From positions 1-24,965 of IMG/VR virus record IMGVR_UViG_3300017758_000129: DNA of 24,965 nt. One strand, 5' to 3'. Both the position numbers and the translations under genes were made by a program. Under the pieces are notes generated by a model that saw only the letters and a program-made list of their open reading frames with translations, was not told the origin of the DNA and made no database searches. The DNA comes from a virus. Shown one piece after another: positions 13,638 to 21,887 of the stretch; positions within the stretch are counted from its first letter, which is position 1, and each line of letters begins with the position of its first letter.

Positions 13638-15213
13638 TGTCATCTCCTTGAGGTTCTTCCTCATCAGGTTCTACTTCATTATCTGGAGAATCTTCTGGTT
13701 CTTCATCTGAATCATCTAATTCATCTCCACCTTCGTTTTCTTCTTCTGCCATTTCAGTTTTCATCTGTTCGATTTCTTCTTCAGATAGCATAAGAATATT
13801 TTTCATCATCCAACTCTTTGAATAGTATTCGCCAACATAACTTGCTGCGGCATCCAAAGTTTGTAGACGGTTCTGTAAAATTTCTGCATCACGAAGTTCT
13901 GCAAAATGATTATCCTTTTGATAATCAATCGTGATATCATTCTTCCACAATTCCCAATCTTCTTCTGTGATAATACCTTTAAGAATAAGTTGCTTCTTGA
14001 GGATACCATAAAAGAGGTGCGCGAACCGAGAACGAATTCTGTCAATAAACTTTTGAAACTTGAGTTCGTCACGATTGATTTCAGTTGAACGACCGAGGAT
14101 ACCTGCTGCGGCATCAGGTTCTAGTCTACTGATAGGAACATTTAGGGAACGATACATTCTCTTTTGAAAGTAAATGATATCGTCAATCTGACCTAAATTC
14201 TCACCTCCAGGAAGTGTAGTGATTTCAGTACCACGACCACCTTCACGACGAGGCAACCAAAAGTCTTCTAACATTGATTGGTGTTTACGGTCATCACGGA
14301 TCTCACCAGTTTGTGCATCGTAAACAAGTTTGTTACGATACTTCGCCATGATGTCTTTCATATACTGCTCGGACTTACCGCGAGGCAAGTTACCAACATC
14401 AATATAAAAGATACGACGTTCTGGTGCACGCGATAGACGGTAGATAACCAAAGCATCTTCCATCATCCGCAACTGATTAATAGGTTTCAAACCTTTATGT
14501 AAATGAGAAACAATCTTTTTACGATCTTCGCTGAGTAGACCTGATGTTACATAACTGACTGAGTCGTCTGTCATTTTAACGCCAGAAGTAGATTGTCCTG
14601 GTTTTTCCTGATATACAAAAAACTCTTCAACGTTTTCTACGAGTTTAGCACCTGTAACAGGATCTTTTTTGTATTTGACCTTTTTTACTTTACGCATTCT
14701 TGCTGCGTCAATAGGTCTGATTTCTTTAATCCCCTCTTTAGGGTTTTCTTCATTAACTACAAGGTGGTGGTACAAACGTCCGTCAACATACCAGCGACGG
14801 AAAATATCGTGACCGAGTTCCTTGAAGTTCATCATTCCATAGATACCGTCAAATTCTTCTTTAATTACTTTTTTGATACGGTCTGGTGCTTTTACTGCAT
14901 CCATGTTTATATCGAGATTTTGCTTCAGATCTCCTGAACTGATTGATTCGTTTATGATATCTTCGATTGCAGCATCCACTTCTGGGTGCATTGCATTACC
15001 GCGATATTTCATTATCATCTGATAGTTGTCTTTAGAGTCGTCACCATCCATATTAAGATACTGACCAAAGTGACCCGACCCACTAGCAGTAGCATAACTT
15101 CCTCCCTCGTCATCACGAGCAGGAACTATAGAAGGAAGAACTTTTTCTTCTTCTTTCTTTTTCTTTCTAGATATTTGAAATCCAAAAAGATTGATACCTT
15201 CTGATTCTGCCAT
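13630..15213 (-). CDS. 20: Portal vertex protein gp20
   Basis: gp20 forms the dodecameric portal through which DNA is packaged and to which the neck attaches. The 527-aa product (T4 524) carries the typical stretches AMHPEVDAAIEDIINESI, RRWYVDGRLYHHLVVN, DALVIYRLSRAPERRIFYID, VGNLPRGKSEQYM, DFWLPRREGGRGTEITTLPG, and YFQKRMYRSLNVPISRLE. The last about 45 residues are nearly all Asp, Glu, Pro and Gly, longer and more acidic than needed for the portal fold. The start has AAGGA seven bases upstream. It is preceded by a strong hairpin after gp19 and is followed by gp67 with an eight-base overlap. Identification is firm. Confidence 0.97.
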   Translation of the reverse strand: MAESEGINLFGFQISRKKKKEEEKVLPSIVPARDDEGGSYATASGSGHFGQYLNMDGDDSKDNYQMIMKYRGNAMHPEVDAAIEDIINESISSGDLKQNLDINMDAVKAPDRIKKVIKEEFDGIYGMMNFKELGHDIFRRWYVDGRLYHHLVVNEENPKEGIKEIRPIDAARMRKVKKVKYKKDPVTGAKLVENVEEFFVYQEKPGQSTSGVKMTDDSVSYVTSGLLSEDRKKIVSHLHKGLKPINQLRMMEDALVIYRLSRAPERRIFYIDVGNLPRGKSEQYMKDIMAKYRNKLVYDAQTGEIRDDRKHQSMLEDFWLPRREGGRGTEITTLPGGENLGQIDDIIYFQKRMYRSLNVPISRLEPDAAAGILGRSTEINRDELKFQKFIDRIRSRFAHLFYGILKKQLILKGIITEEDWELWKNDITIDYQKDNHFAELRDAEILQNRLQTLDAAASYVGEYYSKSWMMKNILMLSEEEIEQMKTEMAEEENEGGDELDDSDEEPEDSPDNEVEPDEEEPQGDDSE

Positions 15214-15237
15214 TTCAATTCCTTAAACTGTTAGTGT

Positions 15238-15278
15238 GAACGGCAGGGGAGAAAGGACTAAAATCAACCCTGCCGTTC
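15238..15278 (-). other. Strong hairpin between gp19 and gp20 without a T run
   Basis: An 11-base perfect inverted repeat (15238-15248 and 15268-15278, GAACGGCAGGG/CCCTGCCGTTC) encloses a 19-base loop in the only gap between gp19 and gp20. On the minus strand no T run follows, so it is not a classical intrinsic terminator. It may protect the 3' end of abundant gp18-gp19 mRNA, weaken read-through into gp20, or be a processing site. Confidence 0.65.
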
Positions 15279-15287
15279 TATAGTTAT

Positions 15288-15815
15288 TTAGGTCGTTGTA
15301 TCAGACTCATAATACTGGTAAGACCATGTGCAAGTGAAGTTCTCAATCGCATCATTTGAAGAATAATCCAACGCAATTTCTGAAACGTTTGCTGGATATG
15401 CTCCACGGAAAGTGTATGTCTTTAACACTGCACCGTTACGATCGAGTTGTTCTACTTTGAGGTCTGCTTCGTATGCAATCGGGGATTCTAACCCTGTATT
15501 TGCACTATGAGCATTGATGCCGTTCATCCAACGTTCAAGTGAATTACGTACAGCGAAGTCAGTGTCGTTGACGATAGTTGTCGTCCACTGATCAAAGGTA
15601 CGATCACCTGCCATCTTCAATTGACGACCACGAAAAGGAACAACTATTTCACCCATCGCTGATGCTGGCAAAGACGCTGCTGACACCATAAATGATGTTA
15701 GTTCAGGATCTCCGTTCGCATATCCAGGATAGTTAATTGTTACTTGGAAGAGATTGGGGCGAGCGCCACCACCTCTAAGTTTTGCTTTGAAATCATCTAC
15801 TCCGAGAATTGCCAT
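15288..15815 (-). CDS. 19: Tail tube protein gp19
   Basis: gp19 forms the hexameric rings of the inner tail tube through which DNA passes. The 175-aa product (T4 163) starts MAILGVDDFKAKLRGGGARP and has the family strands NLFQVTINYPGY, IVVPFRGRQLKMAGDRTFDQ, TTTIVNDTDFAVRNSLERWMNGIN and the C-terminal NFTCTWSYQYYE. It follows the sheath gene gp18 after an 11-base gap with a GGAG ribosome site, the universal order in T4 relatives, and is probably transcribed with gp18 from the 17640 late promoter. A stable hairpin lies just after its stop. A second protein with the same layout is encoded after gp23. Confidence 0.96.
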   Translation of the reverse strand: MAILGVDDFKAKLRGGGARPNLFQVTINYPGYANGDPELTSFMVSAASLPASAMGEIVVPFRGRQLKMAGDRTFDQWTTTIVNDTDFAVRNSLERWMNGINAHSANTGLESPIAYEADLKVEQLDRNGAVLKTYTFRGAYPANVSEIALDYSSNDAIENFTCTWSYQYYESDTTT

Positions 15816-15826
15816 TTTTTATCTCC

Positions 15827-17578
15827 TTACACCGTGCCTACGACTTCTTCGAAGTCAACACCTGTACGAACAGCAACAAAGTTCAGAGTAACATAGTTGA
15901 TTGAGCGAGCAGGTTTAATGAAAATGTTAGCAATAAACTCGTTGCGATCAACAATCTCTGCAGTGTTATTTGTTGCATCACATACGACTTTGAAGTCTGT
16001 AATACCACGACGACCCTTTACTTCACGAAGTACAGGTTCTACAATGTTTACAAATTCTGCCCGAGTGAACTCATCGTTGAATTCAAACATAACTTGTTCT
16101 GCCGCACGACCGATTGCTCTTTCAAGCACTAGGAATAGACGACGAACGTTGATACGATCGAATGCTGATGGGCGACCGAGTTTAGTTTTATCACCGAACA
16201 ACAGTACTCCTTGACCAGGAATATTTGCAATCGGGTTAACACCTGCTTTGTACAACGTATCACGCTGTGCTTTAGTAGCAGAGTAAGAGATTGCAGTAAT
16301 TCCAAGATACTGACCACGACGTGAACCAGCAGGAGAGAACCATGGAGCGCGATTAAGATCAGTTGCTGCCATGATACCTGCTGTTGAAGATGCCGCAGGA
16401 ATATGAATGTACTGATCGTTAAACTTATCATAGATCTTGAGATAGTTATTATCTGCTACAAGATAAGATGATGAGGTGAAGGTATTACCAGTTGTGACAA
16501 TGTTAGTTGTCATTGTTGCTGTGTTAGTTAGGTTTACAACATCTGAACGAGCAGGTGATGCAGCAACTACACAGTCTTTACGAAGTGATTGAGCAGTTGA
16601 AATGAGATCATTTACCACAGTTGTTTGATCTGAGCGTGATGTCATTCCAGGAGCGATTAAGAAATCAACTTCTACGATATCTTTATCTTCAAAGAGATCA
16701 AATCCAGTTAGGTACTCAGAAGTTCCGAGAGAACCAGAATTTGCTCCGCTAGTGAAGTGGTGCGTTGACGCTGAATTTGTACTTGCATAATCTGCTGCGC
16801 CATCGATTGCTGTTCCAGCACCTGCTGTTTTAAAGTCAGAATCGAAACCTGCCATCCATACAAAGTCGGAACGATCATTGATAGCATTGATTGCGTAATT
16901 AGTAGTTCCGTCTGTATTTTTGGCATTGCTGCCTACTGATACAAAAGGATATCTTTCTAGGATCGTACCGCGAGTTCCGGAAAACTCACCGCCAGAATCG
17001 ATAACAACAATATGCATTTCATCATTAGATGCACCTGCTGCTGAGGCATAAGACGAAGTTCCAGGAGATGTGTCGAACTCAGAAGCATATGCCCATGCAG
17101 CAAATGCTGATTCTGATGCAGGACAGATTGATACTGCGATGCCGTTTCCTAGTTCGCCAGGATACTTAGCGACGAAAGTTTGAGATGCTGCAGCAAGTGA
17201 TGCTTCCTGAGCGTCCCAGTCTGTTCCGTTTTTGACGGTTGGTACTGAAAGACCACCATCAGAATCTGTTGCGAGTTGCCCAGTGATTGACCGAGCATTT
17301 TTTGCTGATGACGTTACTTCCCGAACGACTTGGAGTGACCCTGAGTAGCGTAGGAAATAAGCAGCAGAATGAAAATCTATAGTGCTTGCGGAGTCTGGTG
17401 TAGCAAAAGTATTTGCGAGAGTTGTCTCGTTGTCAATTAATACTCTTTGCTCAGCAGGTCCCCAACGAAAGTTACCAACAATTGCGCCAGTAGTTGACTG
17501 CACGTTTGGAACGCCACCAGTCAGATCTATTTCTTTGACGACAACCGCTGGACTTGCAGACGGTGTTGAGAGTGCCAT
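15827..17578 (-). CDS. 18: Tail sheath protein gp18
   Basis: gp18 is the contractile sheath subunit. The 583-aa product (T4 659) has the conserved start SPAVVVKEIDLTGGVPNVQSTTGAIVGNFRWGP, a variable surface-exposed middle part rich in Ser, Asp and Ala, and the conserved C-terminal sheath domain with WFSPAGSRRGQYLGI, NPIANIPGQGVLLFGDKT, RINVRRLFLVLERAIGRAAEQVMFEFND and a final NYVTLNFVAVRTGVDFEEVVG. The difference from T4 is most likely in the outer domains. It has its own exact late promoter 62 bases upstream, a 56-base leader and a GAGGAAG ribosome site. gp19 follows closely. Identification is firm. Confidence 0.97.
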   Translation of the reverse strand: MALSTPSASPAVVVKEIDLTGGVPNVQSTTGAIVGNFRWGPAEQRVLIDNETTLANTFATPDSASTIDFHSAAYFLRYSGSLQVVREVTSSAKNARSITGQLATDSDGGLSVPTVKNGTDWDAQEASLAAASQTFVAKYPGELGNGIAVSICPASESAFAAWAYASEFDTSPGTSSYASAAGASNDEMHIVVIDSGGEFSGTRGTILERYPFVSVGSNAKNTDGTTNYAINAINDRSDFVWMAGFDSDFKTAGAGTAIDGAADYASTNSASTHHFTSGANSGSLGTSEYLTGFDLFEDKDIVEVDFLIAPGMTSRSDQTTVVNDLISTAQSLRKDCVVAASPARSDVVNLTNTATMTTNIVTTGNTFTSSSYLVADNNYLKIYDKFNDQYIHIPAASSTAGIMAATDLNRAPWFSPAGSRRGQYLGITAISYSATKAQRDTLYKAGVNPIANIPGQGVLLFGDKTKLGRPSAFDRINVRRLFLVLERAIGRAAEQVMFEFNDEFTRAEFVNIVEPVLREVKGRRGITDFKVVCDATNNTAEIVDRNEFIANIFIKPARSINYVTLNFVAVRTGVDFEEVVGTV

Positions 17579-17633
17579 TTTTATCTTCCTCTATTAAAAT
17601 TATATGGTTCCATAATACGATTAGTCAAACTTA

Positions 17634-17647
17634 TACCGTTATTTATA
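17634..17647 (-). promoter_or_regulatory. Late promoter of gp18-gp19
   Basis: The minus strand carries an exact TATAAATA (17647-17640) in the gap after gp17. With the T4 layout transcription starts near 17634, giving a 56-base leader to the gp18 ATG. A small stem TATGG/CCATA could form in that leader near 17603-17614. Confidence 0.8.
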
Positions 17648-17658
17648 ATATTCTTAAA

Positions 17659-19266
17659 TTAAAGATTCGGATCAAAAACTACCGTTGTCGACCAACGATC
17701 ATCCGCATCTTCTCGTTCTATTTGATCTATATAACTACTGCCATCGTCTATCACGCCAAAGGGAACCATATCATCTTCAATCGCTTTCATTTTTTGTTCA
17801 AATAGCATTTGTTTTAAATTAATATCAGTCATATCCGCAAAATATTGAGTAGAAACAAAATAACCGAACATAACTAGATTCATCATTAGGTCGTCATGGT
17901 TTCCGTCACTCGCGGCATACGATGTACCCCTTGATTCAAACGTAGATATTTCAAGGATGGTTTGCTCGTCTACGATCTCTAGTTTGTTGCCTTCTAATAT
18001 GTCTTTGATTGCGGAACAACCGAGTCTTTTACTTTTACGAGTTATTTCTATTCCGATAGCATTTGCTTTAATTTGTGATTCTACATGAACGTTTTCATAT
18101 TCTAAATCGTGATATAAACCATTACACACTACAGCACCTTGATCATTCGATTCTATAACAACGTATGCTTCGTTGTATAATTTCGCGAACTTATATATAA
18201 TATTAGGGAAGAGAATAGGCGAGATAGTGTTATTGCGATATACAGCAACCTGTTTAAACGGTCTAGTGCTAATGTCGAGTATATTAAAAGTAGAATAGTC
18301 CTGTCCTCTTCCCTTCGCAACATCAACGCACATGATGTACTCATGATCCTTTATAGGTTCATCGTAGACTAGGAAACTTCCACCTTCTAAATTTCTTACT
18401 GGATCTTTTGCCCTTAAACCTAATAAGGTTTCGGCACCGATTAATGTATCTCCAGTACCAAAGAATGTATTACCAAACTCTTGGTCAAACTGAAGTTGAC
18501 TTGTATTAGAAATTGTTTGCTTTTTCCAGTTCTCATCACGTCCAGGAACGTCAAACCAATCTACGCGAAACGATTTGAACTCGTTTATTTTCTGGACAGA
18601 TCCTTCCCAAATTTTATGAAACTGGTTGCCAATTCCGTTTGCTGTTGATGTAATGATAACTTTAGTATCCTTACCCGACGATACAACTGGATATGTCGAG
18701 GTATAAAATTCTGAAGCACGCTCAACAAAAGCAAACTCGTCAAGATAAAGAAGATTAACTGACATACCACGAATACTACTGCCGGAAGTAGCAGCAGCGA
18801 GAATACGGGAATTATTGCTGAATTCCAAAGAACCCTTATTAAGTGCTTTGGATCCTGGTTGAAGAAAGAACGGAATGTTTTCCAACATGAGCGTAATACG
18901 CGAGAGCATTTCCCGAGCAGTCGCACCCTTGTTCGCCAAGACGGCAATAGTTTTTTCACTATTGAAAAGCGCGAACCAGAGTAGGTACGCACAGGCACTG
19001 ATAGACTTACCTGATTGACGACATGCGAGAACAATGTTAAACCTATTTTCGTTAAAATGTTCGAACATATTCTTTTGATAATCATATAATTCGAACGGAA
19101 CCAAACCTTCATCTAATGCAATTACCTTTACATATTTTTCGCAAAAGTATGTAGGGTCTTTCATACATCTCTTATATTCCTTTAGTAAAGCAGGCGTCCA
19201 TTGCTGAAGAACACCGTCTCTTTTTACATTAGGATTCCCGAGATACGATTCTTTCTGGTTCAACAT
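17659..19266 (-). CDS. 17: Terminase large subunit gp17
   Basis: gp17 is the packaging motor: an N-terminal ATPase pumps DNA into the prohead and a C-terminal RNase-H-like nuclease cuts concatemers. The 535-aa product (T4 610) lacks about 75 N-terminal residues of T4 gp17 but begins with a match to T4 YMGLPNLKRANIKTQWT (here YLGNPNVKRDGVLQQWT). It has Walker A CRQSGKS at 82-88, Walker B LLYLDE at 172-177, the coupling motif TSTANG at 206-211, and nuclease acidic residues in MCVDVAKG (Asp315), VVIESNDQ (Glu372) and GNHDD (458-459). Its ATG lies inside the end of gp16, overlapping by 38 bases. All catalytic parts are present. Confidence 0.97.
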   Translation of the reverse strand: MLNQKESYLGNPNVKRDGVLQQWTPALLKEYKRCMKDPTYFCEKYVKVIALDEGLVPFELYDYQKNMFEHFNENRFNIVLACRQSGKSISACAYLLWFALFNSEKTIAVLANKGATAREMLSRITLMLENIPFFLQPGSKALNKGSLEFSNNSRILAAATSGSSIRGMSVNLLYLDEFAFVERASEFYTSTYPVVSSGKDTKVIITSTANGIGNQFHKIWEGSVQKINEFKSFRVDWFDVPGRDENWKKQTISNTSQLQFDQEFGNTFFGTGDTLIGAETLLGLRAKDPVRNLEGGSFLVYDEPIKDHEYIMCVDVAKGRGQDYSTFNILDISTRPFKQVAVYRNNTISPILFPNIIYKFAKLYNEAYVVIESNDQGAVVCNGLYHDLEYENVHVESQIKANAIGIEITRKSKRLGCSAIKDILEGNKLEIVDEQTILEISTFESRGTSYAASDGNHDDLMMNLVMFGYFVSTQYFADMTDINLKQMLFEQKMKAIEDDMVPFGVIDDGSSYIDQIEREDADDRWSTTVVFDPNL

Positions 19267-19582
19267 CTACTATATCATCTTCTTGTAAAAGTTTTTGAAT
19301 GTCAGCAGTAGATCCGAGGAAATAGTTATTTTGCTGATTCTCAACTTGTTTCACATCATCGTTTTTATCGATGTCTTTTTGCTTTTTATTTAGGTCCATC
19401 AACTTATCGTTTACGTCCGATATGTTTTTGATCATTCCTGAAAGAACTTCATATGCTCTAGGGTGTTCACTTTCCCGAGCGACCTCTACCATCATTTCAA
19501 GTGATTCTTTGCCTTTTTCAATCAATTCATAATATGTATCGCGAGAATAATCGTAATCATTCTTAACATTACTATCAGACAT
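19229..19582 (-). CDS. 16: Terminase small subunit gp16
   Basis: gp16 is the ring-forming terminase subunit that recognises DNA and regulates gp17. The 117-aa product (T4 164) has the central coiled-coil pair with YYELIEKGKESLEMMVEVAR, SEHPRAYEVLSGMIKNISDV and NDKLMDLNKKQKDI, matching T4 [24 protein letters not shown]. The C-terminal NYFLGSTADIQKLLQEDD corresponds to T4 TVFMGSPTELMDEIGD. A GGAGG ten bases before the ATG lies in the end of the 110-aa gene. Its last 38 bases overlap gp17, fixing the ratio of the two subunits by coupled translation. It is shorter than T4 gp16 mainly at the N-terminus. Confidence 0.92.
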   Translation of the reverse strand: MSDSNVKNDYDYSRDTYYELIEKGKESLEMMVEVARESEHPRAYEVLSGMIKNISDVNDKLMDLNKKQKDIDKNDDVKQVENQQNNYFLGSTADIQKLLQEDDIVDVEPERIVSRES

Positions 19583-19585
19583 AGG

Positions 19586-19918
19586 TTAGAAACCTCCACC
19601 GCCACTAGGGGCAACACCGAATGAAATAATTTTAAATTCACCGTTGGCACTATCTTTCACCCCTAAACAAGGATCACCGCCATCACCGTCATTCAAGAAA
19701 ATAACTGTTCCAGCACCAAACAAATTATAAGTTGCGCTATCCGCTTGGTTGAATGCCTGAAGCAAAGGTGTTTGTGCTGTAGTTGATGTTTTGTTAGCAA
19801 TATATGCTGAGTCAACAATACCTGTAATGGTTGCAGAATCTGCTAGTCCAGCGAAGTTTGCATCTAATTCGCTATGAGTAAGGGGACCACCCTTAGTAGA
19901 TCTGAGTGTAATCGCCAT
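19586..19918 (-). CDS. Small virion-type protein between gp15 and gp16 (110 aa)
   Basis: The product starts MAITLRSTKGGPLTHSELDANF, a motif I associate with the N-termini of short phage structural or tail-fibre-like proteins in marine phages. A D-S-A-rich middle follows (LADSATITGIVDSAYIA), then a compact part FGAGTVIFLNDGDGGDPCLGVKDS and a Gly-rich end. It has no membrane segment. It has an AAGGAG ribosome site and lies three bases before gp16 and ten after gp15, so it is made with the neck and terminase genes. T4 has no gene in this place. A minor virion or fibre-attachment role is inferred only from the start motif and position. Confidence 0.8.
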   Translation of the reverse strand: MAITLRSTKGGPLTHSELDANFAGLADSATITGIVDSAYIANKTSTTAQTPLLQAFNQADSATYNLFGAGTVIFLNDGDGGDPCLGVKDSANGEFKIISFGVAPSGGGGF

Positions 19919-19928
19919 CTGTATCTCC

Positions 19929-20726
19929 TTATGACAATCCGCTATCGAAAGTCAAATCGATATCTGTAGAGAATCCAAAGTCGCTATCTGGTAAACCGAT
20001 AACTCCGCTTGGGTTTGGTGTAACTGTTATTGTTTCTATTTTAATATCGCTATCTGCTAGACCTTGATCCATCATGAATACATCTGCCTTTGAAGTGCGA
20101 ATAACTCCACCTGTGTTGATTCCGCCATAGAATGAAAGTTTCATCGTAAAATCTAATGTGTAGATAATAGTTCTACGAGATGCTAGATCTCCATCGAAAT
20201 CATCAGAGAATGATGTTCCCCCTAAAATTACAGGGATATCTTCTTTGAAGTCTGGATACTCACTCGGAAAAGGTTTAATGGTCAGAGTGTACTGTGGATT
20301 AAACGTAGGAAGAATCTGCTCAACAAGTTGTAAAGCATCATCTTGATTCTTAGCAATAATATTTAATTGAAATGAGATATCATAGGGAACAGGTGAATAA
20401 AATTTCTGCCTATCATTATCTGTTAATCCTAGAGTCTTAAAATTACTGACTTTAGTGAGTTGCCTTGTATTATCATACGCAATACTCGTCATTTCAAAAG
20501 ACATACGAGGAAGTTTCAAAGCAACCTTAGAGTCGTTTAAAAGATCTGGATTAGTCCTAATTCTTTCTAGGTACTTCGCTCTTGGACCATATGCTAATGG
20601 AACCTTCATCTGATTCAGTACAGAACCATCTTTAGCAAGTCTCACAACATACAGGTCATTGAACAGTCTACCGAATATAGAAACTGCTTTTCTTATTTTT
20701 TGATGATAGAAATATGTACCGAACAT
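19929..20726 (-). CDS. 15: Tail completion / proximal sheath stabiliser gp15
   Basis: gp15 caps the finished tail, stabilises the sheath in its extended state and joins tail to neck. The 265-aa product (T4 272) begins MFGTYFYHQKIRKAVSIFGRLF, matching T4 MFGYFYNSSFRRYATLMGDLF. It continues with KVPLAYGPRAKYLERI (T4 RVPITYASKEHFMMKL), LPRMSFEMTSIAYDNTRQL (T4 LPRINLHLVDFSYNAPFK), VPYDISFQLNIIAKNQDDALQLVEQILPTFNPQYTLTI and LDFTMKLSFYGG. Its ATG overlaps the gp14 stop as TAATG. The order gp13-gp14-gp15 is that of T4. Identification is firm. Confidence 0.95.
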   Translation of the reverse strand: MFGTYFYHQKIRKAVSIFGRLFNDLYVVRLAKDGSVLNQMKVPLAYGPRAKYLERIRTNPDLLNDSKVALKLPRMSFEMTSIAYDNTRQLTKVSNFKTLGLTDNDRQKFYSPVPYDISFQLNIIAKNQDDALQLVEQILPTFNPQYTLTIKPFPSEYPDFKEDIPVILGGTSFSDDFDGDLASRRTIIYTLDFTMKLSFYGGINTGGVIRTSKADVFMMDQGLADSDIKIETITVTPNPSGVIGLPDSDFGFSTDIDLTFDSGLS

Positions 20727-21883
20727 TAACTAGGATCTCCGAATGGGTTAGTTTCAGAGAAGTCAATGAAGTCATCTACATATTGTTTTTCAAACTCTTG
20801 GTTTTGTTCAGTCTCTGACATTTGATTTATTTCTATTACCGCATTTGAAGTAAGACCAGTTGTTGCCCCTAATGTACTATTTAGTATCGCAGTTCCGCTG
20901 ACAAACGTGTGGAACTTACCATCGTCTGCGCCAACATTAGCAAGGAATAAGTGTATCGAAGAATCAGAAGATGAATCCATAGTTATCGCTGTTATTTCAC
21001 CGCTCATCTTCACGCCACCAGCAATCGTCTGATTAACTTCGTCACCTATATTGTAGGCACTGTCAATAGCAGAACCGCCAATAAACTGAATCGTGACTGC
21101 CGAGTCTGTAGTATAACCCCCACCGCTCGTGAGTGTTATAGCATTAACTGCTCCATCCGCAACAGTTGCTGTTGCTGTTGCTATACCTGCGGAATCTGCT
21201 GTTCCGCCGTTGAATAGGATAGTTGGAGGTGTAGTGTAATAAGTACCACCTTGAGTTAATGATATTGTTGTGACTGTATTGCTATCGTTTTGTGTAAGAG
21301 AAGCAGTTGCTTTCTTAGGAGCAATCATAGAAACTTTATAAAGATATGCATTATCTGTTTCAATATCTTGAACATCTTTAACTTGATTATCAAAGTCTTC
21401 ACCAGCATATTCAAAGAGAGTACAACGCATTTTAAATACAGGAAGATTTTCTAACTGATAGAAAGGTTGCTCATGTTCAACCATTCTGATCTCGAACATT
21501 TTATTCGTGAGCGGTAGGTATATCAGGTCGCCTTCGGTAGGACGATCTAGATCAATTCCACTACCTGCCATTCTATTTACTTGAGTCTTAAATCTAGACT
21601 TTGATACTACGAAAGTTGCTTCGTCTCGTATCTCTACGCCAAATCTAGTAAATAGGTCACCTTCACCGTCAAACCCTTCAGAGTTTTCGATGTACATTTC
21701 AATCTTATGAGAACTTGGGAATTTAGAAGTAGGATCATCTCCAAGTAACATATCTTCGTTTACGATATGTCTCGGTAGATAGTAAATATCTTGACCATAG
21801 ATCTTCAATGCCTCAATGACTAGATCTTCATAGAGATTTTGTTCAGATCTTATTTTCTCTGAAAAGTAAAAATTTCTCGCCAT
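20726..21883 (-). CDS. 14: Neck protein gp14 with a large beta-rich insert
   Basis: gp14 joins with gp13 and gp15 to form the neck under the portal. The 385-aa product is about 130 residues longer than T4 gp14 (256). Residues 1-180 match the neck family: NFYFSEKIRSEQNLYEDLVIEALKIYGQDIYYLPR at the start and FQTQ-like core with KMFEIRMVEHEQPFYQL and VFKMRCTLFEYAGEDFD. The end, FIDFSETNPFGDPS, is also gp14-like. Between about 185 and 355 lies an insert rich in Gly, Thr, Ser and Asp, holding two copies of a GG-x-Y-T-x-x-P/S-x-x-I-x-F-x-GG motif (about 212-227 and 254-270). The insert may decorate the neck surface or support whisker-like fibres. It is followed by gp15 with a one-base overlap. Confidence 0.93.
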   Translation of the reverse strand: MARNFYFSEKIRSEQNLYEDLVIEALKIYGQDIYYLPRHIVNEDMLLGDDPTSKFPSSHKIEMYIENSEGFDGEGDLFTRFGVEIRDEATFVVSKSRFKTQVNRMAGSGIDLDRPTEGDLIYLPLTNKMFEIRMVEHEQPFYQLENLPVFKMRCTLFEYAGEDFDNQVKDVQDIETDNAYLYKVSMIAPKKATASLTQNDSNTVTTISLTQGGTYYTTPPTILFNGGTADSAGIATATATVADGAVNAITLTSGGGYTTDSAVTIQFIGGSAIDSAYNIGDEVNQTIAGGVKMSGEITAITMDSSSDSSIHLFLANVGADDGKFHTFVSGTAILNSTLGATTGLTSNAVIEINQMSETEQNQEFEKQYVDDFIDFSETNPFGDPS

Positions 21884-21887
21884 AAAT

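Noticed and set aside
13638-13664. ATG at 13664 as start of the gp67-like gene
   Set aside because: The GTG at 13637 has a well-placed AAGGAG and gives a short overlap with gp20; the ATG at 13664 has no comparable ribosome site.
13190-13793. Plus-strand frames rich in His, Leu and Pro opposite gp67 and the gp20 tail
   Set aside because: They arise from the Asp/Glu-rich codons of the acidic tails read in reverse; no independent support.
17603-17614. TATGGTTCCATA in the gp18 leader as an operator
   Set aside because: It is a five-base arm stem with a tiny loop and could be chance; no second copy was noticed.
19160-19190. CTTTACT on the minus strand inside gp17 as another early promoter
   Set aside because: No TATAAT-like sequence lies 17 bases downstream; the same is true of similar AGTAAAG sites near 4665, 8616 and 22735.
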